From Macrothele yani (taxonomy: Eukaryota; Arthropoda; Arachnida; Araneae; Macrothelidae), in the NCBI GenBank assembly GCA_039090855.1, contig CM076997.1, forward strand, positions 163,896,709 through 163,960,708: 64,000 bases of DNA. Direction: 5' to 3'. Below, piece after piece: positions 33,143-45,110 of this stretch (position 1 is the first letter of the stretch; the number at the start of each line of letters is the position of its first letter). The notes under the pieces are model-generated. The model was given only the letters and a program-made list of their open reading frames with translations. It was not told the origin of the DNA and ran no database searches. Made by a program: the position numbers and the translations under genes.

Positions 33143-34619
33143 ATGTCGGGGCGGGAGAGAACTATCTTTGAGAAAGGAAAAATTGTTGGATGCTATATTA
33201 GTTGGTTGTCCATAAGAGAAACCGAGAGGCGTTTAAACATAACCAAGTCAACTGTTTTGGATGTACTGAATAAGTGGAAGACACTTGGCGTGCCTGAAGC
33301 AGCAAATAGCCCCGACAGACCAAAGAAAATCAGTGATAGAGGACGTCGAAGTCTTAGAAGAGGCGTTACAGCTAATCGAAGGGGTACTACGCAAGATCTC
33401 CGAGTACAGGTGAGTAAAAATGATGAAACCTTGGTTTGTACATTGTACACGTACCATTCGCAGAGAACTTCATTCCATGGGTTACCGTGGTCTTGTGCCT
33501 GCTCATAAGCCTTTTATCTCCACTCGGAATGCTAATCGTCGTTTAGCCTGGTGTAAATAATAACATTTATCGTGGACCGTAGATCAATGGAAACGGGTCC
33601 TATGGACTGATGCATCCAGATACACGATCCATCAGTCTAATGGCCATGTTTGGGTATGTTTTGATTCTAATGGCCCTGTTTTGGATGTACTGAATAAGTG
33701 GAAGACACTTGGCGTGCCTGAAGCAGCAAATAGCCCCGACAGACCAAAGAAAATCAGTGATAGAGGACGTCGAAGTCTTAGAAGAGGCGTTACAGCTAAT
33801 CGAAGGGGTACTACGCAAGATCTCCGAGTACAGGTGAGTAAAAATGATGAAACCTTGGTTTGTACATTGTACACGTACCATTTGCAGAGAACTTCATTCC
33901 ATGGGTTACCGTGGTCTTGTGCCTGCTCATAAGCCTTTTATCTCCACTCGGAATGCTAATCGTCGTTTAGCCTGGTGTAAATAATAACATTTAGCGTGGA
34001 CCGTAGATCAATGGAAACGGGTCCTATGGACTGATGCATCCAGATACACGATCCATCAGTCTAATGGCCGTGTTTGGGTATGACGACAGCCGGGGAACGC
34101 TATTTACCACAGTGTACTGTTCCTACGGTAACGTTTGAAGCTGGCAGTGTACTCGTTTGGGGGAGTTTTTCGTTGTATTGTCCCGGCCCATTGGTCATCG
34201 TGGACAAACCTGTTAACAAGCTTGTGTACCTAAATATTATGGACAATTATGCCCTACCAACTCTGTGGCAATACTATGGAACCGAGTCTTGTAGGTACCC
34301 GCAGGATAATGCACTGAGCCGTAAAGGAAGGACTGTTACGGCGTGGTTTGACGATAGTTCCGTATCGTGTGTGAACTGGCTAGCACAGAGTTCTAATCCT
34401 AATCCAATAGAACACCTATGGGATGATTTAAAGAGCCGCATAAAACGTTTGGAAACAAGGCCTACAACTAAGCGACAGTTAGCGGCAGCATTATGTACTG
34501 AATGGGAGCGCATACCTACCGCTGTGTTCAAAAACATTGTCGAAAGCATGTCTCGAAGGGTCAGTGCGCATGCATTAAGGCCAAAGTTGGACCGACACCG
34601 TACTAATGTATGTCAATAA
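33143..34619 (+). pseudogene. Tc1-like transposase 'b', duplicated and frameshifted
   Basis: The N-terminus from the ATG at 33143 has the helix-turn-helix pattern (IFEKGKIVGCYISWLSIRET, STVLDVLNKWKTLGVP). The frame fails near 33508. After the internal duplication, 34074-34619 encodes the C-terminal half: VLVWGSFSLYC, PQDNALSRKGR (second catalytic Asp) and NPNPIEHLWDDL (Glu), 34 residues apart by my count. The first catalytic Asp is in the badly shifted WTDASRYTI-like segment, present in both duplicate halves (about 33608 and 34032). Confidence 0.85.
33252..34083. repeat. 424-bp tandem duplication inside Tc1 'b'
   Basis: 33252-33675 and 33676-34083 are near identical (I see about four substitutions, for example CATTCGCAG/CATTTGCAG and TTTATCGTGG/TTTAGCGTGG). 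Both start CTGTTTTGGATGTACTGAA. Confidence 0.95.
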
Positions 34620-34665
34620 AGTTTTGTGTTTCTCTTCTAGGTGTCCGGTAACTTTTGTCAATATA

Positions 34666-36100
34666 TACACTGGCGGAAAGTGTAAAAAGAACACCAAGAA
34701 GAAGACGTCTGATACCAACGAAATTTATACAGCATAATAACGGAATACAGAGGATAACGTGATAAAAACATTATGGCAAAATACAGCTGTATTTGCTGGT
34801 AAACTGAAAAATAACATTTCCGTGTAACATGGTTAGTACGAGGTTGAACCGCCATGAACTGCGTCACACTGTGCAATTCTATCATGGAGTCTGTAGTACA
34901 GATGTTGGATGTAAGTTTAGGGTATTGAGTTCCAAGCATCCTAAACCTGGACGCGTTAATCGGGGATGGTCGTGGCTGGCCAAGGAGACCGGATAAGTCG
35001 TTGTCCCATAAAATCCCACACGTGCTCAATGGGGGACAAATCCGGTGAACGTGCAGGCCATGGAAGTTGTCTCACACCCTGAAGTGAATGTTGCGTTGCA
35101 CCGGCCGTGTGTGGGCGTGCATTATCTTGCTGGAAAACATCACGATGGACCGACCTTACAAATGGCACAACAACGGGCTGAATGATGTTGTTGATGTAGG
35201 AGGTGCTGTTTAACGTACCCGGTACAAACACTAGTTGTGTACGGGAGCGATAGCTGATCGCTCCCCACACCAGGAGACCAGGTGTAGGCCTTGTGTGTCG
35301 CAGGCGGATGCAAGAATGGTGGAGACGCTTCCATGTGCGTCTGCGAACACGCATACGGCCATTGGAGGCTCCCAAGCAGAATCTGCTTTCATCGCTGAAC
35401 ACGACAGATCGCCATTGCGTTCTCCAGTGCAGACGTTGGCGACACCACTGCAGCCATTCCTGACGGTGGGCTGGAGTCAGGGGTACACATGGCAGAGGCA
35501 CACGTGCACGTAGTCCTGCATCCAGTAGACGGTTGCGGATTGTTCGCACAGTCACCACAGGTGCAACGTGAGCTCGAATTTGAGTCGCAGTGGATGTTCT
35601 GCTTGATAATGTGGCTCTTTTTATGCGTCGATCGGTCCGCTCATCAGTCCGTCTGTGACTCCCGGTTCCATGTCTTATCGTGTTGGAATGTTCCTCGGAC
35701 CATCTACGCCACCATCGTACTACCACCGATACTTCCCGTCCAATTCGCTCCGGAATACGACGATACGACCACCCGGCCTCGCGGAGTCCGACTAGACGAC
35801 CTCGCTCAAAGTCCGATAACTGCTGAAATCTTACATGTCTTCCATATCCAGGCATTGCAGCTTCTTCAGGGTCTTCGCACGTATCCTTACGCCGACGACT
35901 GATTACATTCACTTCGCCGTACTCCTTAAATACCACCGACGATAATTTGCATATTATGCCGTGCTGTTGCGTAAGCGCTCACCGGTTGGTCCCGAAATTA
36001 ACATCACACCTACGTAAACTCGACCCCATTAACATATGTAAATCTCATGATCGTCCGCCTATTCCTTCTTGGTGTTCTTTTTTCACTTTCCGGCAGTGTA
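34666..36100 (-). mobile_element. Tc1-like element 'c', complete with inverted repeats
   Basis: The left end after TA (34666) is CACTGGCGGAAAGTGTAAAA. The right end in reverse complement before TA (36099) is CACTGCCGGAAAGTGAAAAA, and both continue GAACACCAAGAAG. The length is 1431 bases. It sits six bases (TATATA) from Tc1 'b'. Confidence 0.95.
34956..35936 (-). pseudogene. Tc1-like transposase 'c', nearly intact, C-terminal frameshift
   Basis: A 326-codon frame starts at 35936, but the likelier start is the Met of MPGYGRHVRF, 27 codons inside. Domains are the helix-turn-helix pair (LSDFERGRLVGLREAGWSYR, WRRWSEE), an Arg-rich linker, then VVFSDESRFCLGA (Asp), QQDNARPHTAG (Asp) and SPIEHVWDFMG (Glu). 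By my count the last two acids are 32 residues apart, two fewer than the usual 34. The frame stops at ATTIPD, but the usual 50-60 residue tail continues in another frame (about 34955-34800, ending in a GGSTSY-like word). All three acids are present, yet the tail is lost. It may be dead or barely so. Confidence 0.88.
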
Positions 36101-37849
36101 TTTATAAATATTCTGTAAATGTACTGTATATACATACCCCTGAAATCCTGATGATATGTATTCCCCACTCAACATTCTCTGCGTGTGTGTTTGATTTAGT
36201 TTGATTTAGTTATTTATTTATTTTTCGTTTTTTCGGGCATTTAGATAGCGAAATTTAATTCTATAATAGTAAATTAACTCGTTAAGTACATCTTCAACTC
36301 TGAATAAGATGTGAATTTTTTCGAATTATCTATCCTCTGAGCAAATAAGATAAGAAGTATATTTTATTCCTCTTTTCTGTAATAAAGTTGTAGACTGTTG
36401 GAGAACAAGTCATCCCTAACATTAGTCATTTAATCATTCAAATGCGAAATAAAAAAAATGCTTAATAGGTTGGACTCAAATCATCCTGTTCCCAAGAATA
36501 AAAGAGGGACGGCGTCCTGAAAAATTTCCATCTCGTTTGCTAAGCCTAAAAGTTCTTTCGGATGATCTGAAATTCTCCGTGAAATATGTCAAACGACTCT
36601 TTCGCCTTCGCCGACAGAGTAATGGCTCGTCGAGTGTTAAGAAAATAAATTTCAGCTGAAATCCTGAGAGACTATCTGATAGCAACGACCAGAAGGGCAT
36701 TAAAAAATGGAGAATTCGGTAAAACGAATTAAGAGACTCAGACGTTAATTTACTCTTTCTTAATTACCAGCCTGATCATCCATCGCTTCTGAAGCCAGCC
36801 AGACTACATTTCAAGCTCCGTTGGTGGAAACATTTCTAATTAACGTTTGAAAGGCGACGGATTCCTTCAACTCCATGTTAGACTTCACCATATATCATTC
36901 GATAATCGCCTAATGCGATTTGGGAATGGGAATGCTCTCAACGACTGGATGAGATCGTGTTGGAGAAAAGGGAGTTTTGCGTTCGTGATAAACCCACTCG
37001 TTTACAGATAAAGTAAAAAGCCTTCTCATTCTGGTGAGATCTCATTTTGTAAATTGTTGCCATGCTCTAAACAAAGCGCTTTGTTTCGATACTTGGTATG
37101 TTTTGAAGAGAAAATCTCATCCTGTAAGTGTATAATTATCGACCTTGCAGCTTGTGTATCAAGGGATTCACATCGTTCATCTGCTTTCAGATAGTGAAAG
37201 TGAAATCAAGCAATTAGAATTTTACTGATTGCAGCGGAAACCGTTTCTCTTTGTATTTACCCATACTGGGTCACGCCTTACAAAACAATTATTGAATATC
37301 CCTTAGAAATTTATTTAACGCAGAACTATGCTTCGCCCCTTTCATTTACTCTCTTTCAAAATGTCTAGCTGCTGTTGTAGGATAATTAGAAACCATTTTA
37401 AATACCTTCAACAAAAACTTTTGCTAGAAAAAATAGTGTTTGCATCATACCTGCATTTTTCTGTTATTTACCAGAAACAATATAACACGAAACGAAAGGA
37501 ATCACAACCTCTAATGAGACAGTGTATGAAAACTAGCACTGCTTGCCATTTCGATGTTTCCCATTCAATCATAGAAGTTAAATGCAGTATATTTCATGCT
37601 TGTAAAACTAACAGGTATAAACAAATAATCAGAGTTTCAGTGACAGTCAGTTTAGCGAACCGAATCTCGAAAATAATAAATTAGTCAAGATCACTAGTTC
37701 TGTAAAAGGTGCCCTCCTTACACACTACTCTCATAAGCACTACTTCAGTTTGTGATTTTTTTTTGTACGATAAATTCGGGAACTCCAAATGCAATGGTTT
37801 AGTAATTTTACTTTACTTCCTTCCTTATTAGCAAATCTTTTTTCTGCAG
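36101..37849. other. unassigned spacer
   Basis: I see no gene or repeat I can support. Short frames at 36476-36700 and 37328-37684 have no known motif. Confidence 0.45.
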
Positions 37850-39715
37850 ATGACTCACTATTTCTCCACTGACTTTTTAGTGGTAATAGTTTATGAGTGG
37901 ACAACTCAAATAATACAATTGATAATGAATTTCTTCATTTATTTTTCTGTGTTACTAGAGCAAACAGCAAAACATTCCTTCATTGACTCTTCCTGGTAAT
38001 ATTTCTTCGAGTGGACAATTGAAATAACACAATATGTAGTACATATCTTCATTAAATTTGCTCTCCAACAGGTTTTTTTTATTGTAAAACTCTAAGAATA
38101 CATTTTTAATACCATTCGGTAATTAAAACGCTGTCAGTTACACGATAAAATGGTATAACGAACCTTCCATGTCAAAAGGGCGATAACGAACTTTACATTT
38201 CATACATAGGCTCCGCACAACGTTTCTTAAAAATTCGCGTCTTGGAACGTAAGTATAATATATGTACAGGCTCTTCATCTATAGCACTGGCCCGCCTAGT
38301 TTCTGAGGGTAGTAATTAACCTAATTGGGATAAAGCGCGCGTCATATTAACTACCTCGAAATAATCTGTTTTACTTTTTACTGAGAGCTCGCATATTTTT
38401 AACTGTGGCACTCCATGTTGTGTTGACTTTTTACCGAGACATATTCCCCACCAGTGGAAATTACTTTTTCAGAATGGAAACGGCACTATTGGCAACGTAC
38501 AACGCATTCATCGCTAATAAAAACTATGCACATTTTTTCTTTATTATGTCACTACCATACATTATGTCAATGTATTTCATGTGTCTGGCATCATGTTTTA
38601 CGTCCTTGTTCTGTATATATATATATATGCCCCTCACCAGGGTTTAATGTGTCCGTTTAACATTTAAGGATGATCCTAATGTGAGATGGAAAGATTTAAA
38701 GTTTTTAACCTTTAAACTTAATAAATTTTAAACCTTATGATCGTGTAACTGACGGCTTTTTATTTACCGAATGGTTATATTGCACGAAATCAATCATCGT
38801 AAACATTTTTATTTCATTTGTGCATTGAATTTTCCTCTCTCAGTGTGGTAATGTTTTTTTTATGGAGAACTCAAAGTACATATTTTCAGAACATTTCTGC
38901 TTTGATTTTTGCTGTTTTACTGATAGTGCTTCTTTGAGCTGACAGCTCAACATTTCTCCCTTGACTTTTCCTGTCTTACTGGTAATGCATTTTTAATAGA
39001 ACACTCAAAGAATTCATTTTTTATATATTTTTAATTGACTTTTCCCGCCTTATTGATAATGACGCTTTAAACGAAAAATTCAAATAATGTGTTTATGAAC
39101 AATTTGCTTTACTGACTTTTCCTTTCTTACTAATAATACTTCTTTGAGCAGACAACTCACCATATCTTCATTGGCATTTCCTGTCTTACTGGTAATGTTT
39201 CTTTGAGTGGACAATACAAATAATACAATTTTAAATGGATTTCTTCATTGATTTTTTGTTATCTTACTAGTAATGATTTTTTGAGCAAACGACCCAACAT
39301 TTCTTCATTGACTTTTCCCGGTTGTGTTTCATTGAGTGGACAACTAAATTAACAGAATTTGCAAGACATTTCTTCATTAAATTTTCCTGTCTTACTAGCA
39401 ACGCTTTTTTGATAGGAAAGTTCAAAGAATGCATTAAAAAAGCATTCTTTGAGTTTCTCTTTATTCCTTTTTCCGATCGGAAAACTCAAAGAATACATTT
39501 TAATATATTTCTTCTTTGACTTTTCCTGTTTTACTGATAATGCATTTTTGAGTGGAGAACTCAAATTATACATTTTTTAGTACATTTCTTCATTGGCTTT
39601 TCTTGGCTAATTCGTAACGGTTTTTTAGCGAAAAATTCAAATAATACATTTCTGAACAAATTTCTTTACTGATGTTTCCACTTTTACTGGTAATGCTTCT
39701 TTAAGCAGACAACAC
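37850..39715. repeat. degenerate AT-rich satellite, ~60-80 bp unit
   Basis: The phrases TTTCTTCATTGACTTTTCCT, GTCTTACTGGTAATG and TTTGAGTGGACAACTCAAAT recur throughout, clearest at about 38905, 38973, 39043, 39121, 39183, 39262, 39385, 39522 and 39680. Units are diverged and some are missing. An internal hairpin (CAAAGAATGC...GCATTCTTTG) lies at 39423-39452. Confidence 0.75.
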
Positions 39716-40015
39716 AATGAAGCATAAAGCAATGCATGCGTGGTGTAAACAAGAAAGACAGAAAAGTAGCTCATATATCAGAGAAATGACAACAGTTGAT
39801 GACATCATGATCAATGTAAATATTTACGAGTGTCAATGTCCTAGGTAAATTGCTAGAACTAATCACCGTTATACAATTTACATACCGAACTCCACACGAA
39901 AGGACAGGAAAAGACCAAGGAGCAGACCACGTTTGAGATGGCTGGATGAAATTCAGAAGCATGTCTGAGTGACATGAGATAGAATGGTAGAGACTTTCAT
40001 CCAACGATAGATTCA
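39716..40015 (+). pseudogene. old RTE 3' fragment
   Basis: The plus-strand sequence parallels the last 100 codons of the RTE protein: a GCATGCGTGGTGTAAACAAG stretch (Cys-Met-xxx-Gly-Val), GATGACATCATGATCAATGT (DDIMI), GGACAGGAAAAGACCAAGGA (DRKRPR) and GATGGCTGGATGAAATTCAG (RWLDEIQ). Many changes and stops make it an old copy. Confidence 0.75.
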
Positions 40016-41407
40016 GTACACTTGGTAATGATAATTCTGAACTGATAATGAAGAAATGAAAATTTTTCTCTAAAATTGATACTAATTTATTCCAATTTTC
40101 TAATCATTTCCGCAAAAGCAATTCATTGAGACCAATATCATGCTTAAGTTCTATTCCTTTCTTCTTGTACATTTCATCCTGTTTCAAACTAGAGATGCAC
40201 ATAGTACAGTTTAATTGATCACCACCTTCTCTTAATTCTTCCTCGTCATATTCGCAGAGTTATGCAAAGGGTCAATTTGATCCTAGGGTTCTGTAATTTC
40301 AGATTACAATTCGTGCTTAAATTTGATGATACAAAAGAATCGCTTATATCTGAAGCTTATTATTTGTTCCTATTAATACTTTTTCATCGCACAGCGTTTA
40401 GTTATAGTAATGCAAACTTTCGTTCTAAGGTTAATCTTTTAAAATATTCATGAGAGCGGAACATATTCATTTTCTTCCAGCCGTCGTTGGGCAGCTATTT
40501 TCCGCTAGAGATCGATAACCAAAACATTTGCTTTGAATGCAAAATTCTTTGTGTACTTTACTAAAACAAGAAATAGAACACGTGACTTTATATTAAATAT
40601 CTTCATTGCATGAAAAAATAATTTCATTTTGTTACAAAAGAGCTATTTCCAGAATTATGTTTTAATCAAAAGATAAAAATCAGCTTTTCGGCATATTCTA
40701 TAAATGAAGTTGTGTATTGCGTCTACTCGGAAAATGGTTTTAATTAGGAAACACAAATTTGTAACCAACTTGAGCATTTTAAAAATCTGGATTTCAGTTT
40801 AGATGTGGTGCCGTAATCCTGCTTTCTAAAACTGATATATAAAATTCTCAGGAATTATCACAAAATAAATTTTCAAGCCCTATACGTTCAAGAATATGAA
40901 ATTGTAGCGCATTTCTTTGGGATAATCTATATATTGATTATATAAGGTTTTTTACTGTGAGTCCTATTTCGAGAGAACGGTTAAGGTATGAGAATGGTTG
41001 AGGTACCAAAATAAAGGTCTCATTATGTAGATGTGCTAGTCAAACAGAAAAATGAGTTTGGAGCAAGGTTTCCATGTAAAGTCTATGGGAGAAGCGTGCC
41101 GTTGACTCACGCGCTGTTGAAGGAGGATGCATGGAGGGACTGAGATATAGTCCAAAGTCCAAAGCCTTATCATTATTATTAAGAGAAACGTTGCGCAGAG
41201 CAACGCTGGCAAGCATTCCTATCGAAGTTCTTCTCATCGGAACAGCGAACACTCTCGACGACCTGATTGCGTTGTGCAGTTGGATTGTGTGATGTATATA
41301 TACAATTTAATATTCAATCGATCCAGTTTATTCACGTAGGTAAGACGTTTCCCATTATGTACAGATGTAAATAAACATTACGTTGACCATTGTAAGTGAA
41401 ATAGCAC
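40016..41407. other. unassigned spacer
   Basis: Mostly AT-rich and non-coding. A small hairpin, CGTTGCGCAGAGCAACG, lies at 41189-41205. No gene was seen. Confidence 0.45.
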
Positions 41408-41602
41408 TGCTTATAGCCCATTGAGTTGCTCACGGTGGTCGTTAAACCTTCAGTAAAAAAAAAAAAAGAATGAGGAACCTGTATTATTGTCTTTACTGAA
41501 GTGGTTGAATGAATTTGTCAATCAAATAAAGTTTACATTTGTTGTTTCATATGAGTTTATTCTTTTCAAAAAAAAAAAAAAACTAACCGTACGTTCCGAC
41601 GG
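41408..41602 (+). mobile_element. duplicate of a Helitron tail with SINE-A 3' end
   Basis: 41408-41467 is the SINE-A 3' end (CACTGCTTATAGCCCATTGA through the poly-A). 41468-41602 is a second copy of the stretch at 42009-42150, sharing CTGAAGTGGTTGAATGAATT, TGTCAATCAAATAAAGTT and TTCCGACGGG. The same SINE-to-flank junction is present in both, so the duplication followed the SINE insertion. Confidence 0.8.
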
Positions 41603-41786
41603 GTGAAGAGTATTCGCAACGCGAATCTCATTGCAATAACATTAACAAACACTGTTGTGACTGAAAATGTGAGTGAAAGAGTGCGCTATCCAATAAAATG
41701 TTTGCACACAATCGAGATGAGTGGACTTCCTCCTCACATTTTACGACAGAAAAAGGGTGCAGTCGTGATGCTCATCACGAACCTGG
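41603..41786 (+). pseudogene. Helitron PIF1-type helicase fragment
   Basis: The frame encodes RYPIKCLHTIEMSGLPPHIL then RQKKGAVVMLITNL. The pattern of a YP-x-x-(F/C)L word, then a SGLPPH word and a KKGA-(V/I)-VML-(I/L)-xNL word is the hallmark of the helicase C-terminal part of animal Helitrons. The frame is cut off right after that word by SINE-A, and the sequence beyond it does not continue the helicase, so there is also an internal deletion. Confidence 0.65.
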
Positions 41787-42008
41787 CCGTCACGGTGGCG
41801 CAGTGGTCTAAGCGCTGGCTTATGATCATTCGTTCGTGAATGGTCCGGGTTCAAATCCCGGTGAGGCATGGATGCTGTGTTTGTCATACGGCACTGGCTC
41901 TCTACCTTCCCTAGAACCACTGACCCTAAATTAAAGACGGGAGACTGCTTATAGCCTATTGAGTTGCTCATGGTGGTCGTAAAACCTTCAGTCAAAAAAA
42001 GAAAAAAA
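41787..42008 (+). mobile_element. SINE-A, complete, inserted in the Helitron remnant
   Basis: It starts GTCACGGTGGCGCAGTGG, has the B box GGGTTCAAATCCC and ends in a mixed A tail. The 13-base flanks ATCACGAACCTGG (41774-41786) and ATCATGAACCTGG (42009-42021) are the target duplication, with one difference. Confidence 0.93.
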
Positions 42009-42160
42009 ATCATGAACCTGGACTATTATTGCCTTTGCTGAAGTGGTTGAATGAATTTGTCAATCAAATAAAGTTCATATTTGTTGTTTCATATAAGTTT
42101 ATTCTTTAAAAGAAAAACAAAATAAAAACTAACCGTTGATTCCGACGGGCTTCGTCTAGT
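42009..42160 (+). mobile_element. candidate Helitron 3' terminus
   Basis: The stretch after the SINE ends TTCCGACGGGCTTCGTCTAG before T. A GACG/CGTC mini-stem sits directly before CTAG|T, matching the Helitron rule of a short hairpin followed by CTRR at an A-T insertion site. The stem is short, so this is tentative. Confidence 0.5.
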
Positions 42161-43984
42161 CTAAAAATAAAAGCGTCATGTAATTAAAATCATTTGATAT
42201 TTGTTTTTTTGTTTGCTTGTTTTATAAGTTACACCACATTTGCGCAGTTATGAAACGTGAAAAATATAATCTTCTAAGCCCTAGAGAATTGTCCCCATAT
42301 TTAAAGGGCGCACACAAATAAGTATTAAAACTTTTCGAAGAAATATATCCGCCTGAGTTGAAAACATTCATTACCATAAAGCAATCCAGAAACGGTGTCT
42401 TCAAATAGAATGATGTCGTCCCGGTAACGGCTGCAGAAACGGTAACCATGGATTAAGCAGCCGAATGATGGAAAAACCGTGAATTTCTCCGAGAAAGCAA
42501 AGGGCACAATAGCTGATAATCCGACACATTCGCAATTCAGTTTGCGTTGAACATATAGTAGCATATGAAAATAGGAGAAATATTCAAATCTTTCACATAA
42601 CAGCAGCAGGAAAGTTTCACTACCCGACAATAAATACATGCGCAGATGTGCATATATCTGTACCTACAAGCAAAATGAAGCATGCATTAATTTCGATAAG
42701 CATTATAGAAAAAAAAATATGCTAGAAGGCGTGAAATAACTGAAAACGGGAGAGTGAAACTTGAGTTAGATTGTTATTTCATATAAGATATAAGTCGTGA
42801 TACTATCGTTTAGAAAGTTTAGTTCGTATTTATAACTTAATCACACCTCATGCTGTGCAACCACTTATTGAAAATATTTTAAATGATATGGAGAAATGTA
42901 GAATTTACCTCAGTAAGTTTCTGAACGTATTCCAAATACAAAAACTAGGCAAAATGGGATCCTACATAAAAACATATAATTAACCTTTCTGTTAAGTATG
43001 TGAATGAATTTCAAATGCTGTTGCTCTGGCAAACGAAATTATTCTTAGTAATTCACTGATTTCTTTTCCTATAGCACCTTTAATTAGCAGAGCAAGTTCC
43101 ACACTAACTTCTATATTGTCAATTGTCACTCTTAGCATTCTGAGAATAAGCCATTACCAAAAATGAAATGACAGTCACGTGGTACAGCCGTCTGCAGGCA
43201 ACTTCCGTGAAGCAGATTAATTTAACCGTTTTCTTTTTATTATGCAATACGTTATGCTATACTTTTCACCTTTCGAGTCACCGAAAACTAGAAATTCTAC
43301 CTTCAAGCAGCTGAACGATATTAAAGAAATCCTCACAAACATCAGTTGAACAAAAATTTATCATAAGACCTATAACCCTGATTATTTTTTAGCTCTACAT
43401 TTATACAACATTTCTTCAAATCTGCAATTATGCATGTATTTTTCGTATCTGTTTTTCAGCAAACGTTCTTTTTTTCAAATCAGTATTTGTGATGATCTTT
43501 TCAACCAATTCAACATGCAGACTTTAACTTCAATTTATCTTTTACTGTGCGTCAATTCTTCAAACGCTACATGGATAACAACATTTAAAAAAATGGATAA
43601 CTAAATTCTGTGCGATTGTTCCACATGTTTTGTAACTTTTGAATTGCCTACAAGTGTGTAAACCATTGAATTATTTCCATTCAACAGGAAATTTACCTTG
43701 TAGTAACAGTTTGAAACTTCATCATTTTCAGTTTCTGGAATTTATTAAAATTTCCGAATGCAGGACATGGCAAAGGAACTCATAATTTTCATTAGGTGGC
43801 CGTATCTCAGTGTGATTCTTCAGTTGATTTCTTTGAATCTTGATAAAATTTAACAACAGTATTTTCATTAATATGGCGTCTTCTAAAAAACCATATGGAA
43901 CAAATTTTGATTTTCAGAAACTTTCTTGTCGGCAAAATTATAAGATTGCTCAGGCCAATTGTTGTGCGAATCACAGTAGAACAA
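42161..43984. other. unassigned AT-rich spacer
   Basis: No gene or repeat that I can support. Short minus-strand frames (42222-42639 and 43807-44010) lack known motifs. Confidence 0.45.
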
Positions 43985-45110
43985 CTGGCCTTAGCATTTA
44001 ATGTAGGCACGTCGAGGAGGACAACCTAGATCACAGTCCAACACACTTCGCTCTCTACGGGTCTCCAGAGCCGCCGTCCATGCTGACGGCCAAAGTATCC
44101 CAGGCTTACAGCCAGACAGTGACGATTACGGCGTGAATTTGCATCTGAAAGGAAGCATTGGACCATCGAATTGTGGAAGAAAGTTGCCTTTTCAGACGAA
44201 TAACCTTTTCTGCTTTATCGTGTGGAAAGTCGAAGAAGAGGACGGCGCAGAGATACTGACAGAAATCCTCTAGACACGATGCTCGAAAAGAAACAGGTAG
44301 GAGATGGCAGTTCGTGTGGGGCATTCTTTTCTCGGAATCATTGGAGCAAACATCTCCCTTGATCGCACGATGAACATTTCGTGCTACCTATCCTCTGTGG
44401 TTCTCCATTTATGATGACTGTCAACCTCGATGGCGTGGGTTACTTCTAGCACGATAATGCCTCTTGGCATCCAGCTATGCGTGCGCTAGTATGATTTGAG
44501 CAGCATTCCCGTGACTTTAACTTACTATCCTGGCCACCGGATACACTGGACGTCCACCCAATTGAACATCTGTGGGACTATCTTTACCAACAAGTTCAAA
44601 GTGTGGATCCACTGCCAATGAGTCTTGAATATCTCCGAGAAACTCTGGCGTCTGCATGATATATCATCCCTACAGAAACGTTCAGACGCTGGACCGTGAA
44701 TAGCCTAGTGGTCAACTTCCGTGCCTGCCAGGGAGAAACCTCAGGTTTGATCTCAGGTAGGTACGAATGCTCGAACCACTAAATATCCGCCGTGAGTCGG
44801 ATGGGCACTTTAAGCCGTCGGATCCCGGGTACTGGCCCCCGATAATAAATAGGGGCGTATTCCTCCCCCTTTCTACCTCGCTTCCGTGTCACTTTCTTAT
44901 CGGGCACTCTAGCTCAAATACCCTAGCTTCCTATTTCTAAGGGCTGTGTAAGACCTGGGGTCAGACACACCTTTCCTAAAATCCTCTACATATGATCTGA
45001 TCTGACGTTCAGAGGCCTTGATGCTATGCCGTATATGCGCAATATTTGCAGCACGAGGAAGTCATATCTCATACTAACAGGTAGTCATAATTTTTTAACT
45101 GGATAGTGTA
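43985..45110 (+). pseudogene. Tc1-like transposase relic 'd', split by SINE-B
   Basis: Across frameshifts the plus strand reads WTIELWKKVAFSDE (first Asp, about 44152-44200), YF-HDNASWHPAMRAL (second Asp, about 44445-44490) and DTLDVHPIEHLWDYLYQQV (third acid Glu, about 44540-44600). The C-terminal IPTETFR meets SINE-B at 44687. After it, at about 45005-45070, AMPYMRNI-like sequence continues. Many stops are present and no inverted repeats were identified. Confidence 0.8.
44687..45004 (+). mobile_element. SINE-B, complete, 9-bp target duplication
   Basis: This second tRNA-headed SINE family is about 318 bases long. The A-box-like TGAATAGCCTAGTGGTC is decayed, the B box is GGTTTGATCTCAGG, and the body has GCCGTCGGATCCCGGGTACT and GTGTCACTTTCTTATCGGGC. 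It ends CTAAAATCCTCTACATATGA. ACGTTCAGA flanks it at 44678-44686 and 45005-45013. The reverse copy at 49931-50252 is better preserved. Confidence 0.92.

Larger units (their letters stand above)
33005..34663 (+). mobile_element. Tc1-like element 'b' with inverted repeats and an internal duplication
   Basis: The left tip TTGACAAAAGTCACCGGACG and the right tip, in reverse complement TTGACAAAAGTTACCGGACA, differ at two positions. TATATA lies on both sides, so the TA target duplication is embedded in a TA run. The length of 1655 bases is inflated by a 424-base tandem duplication. Confidence 0.9.
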
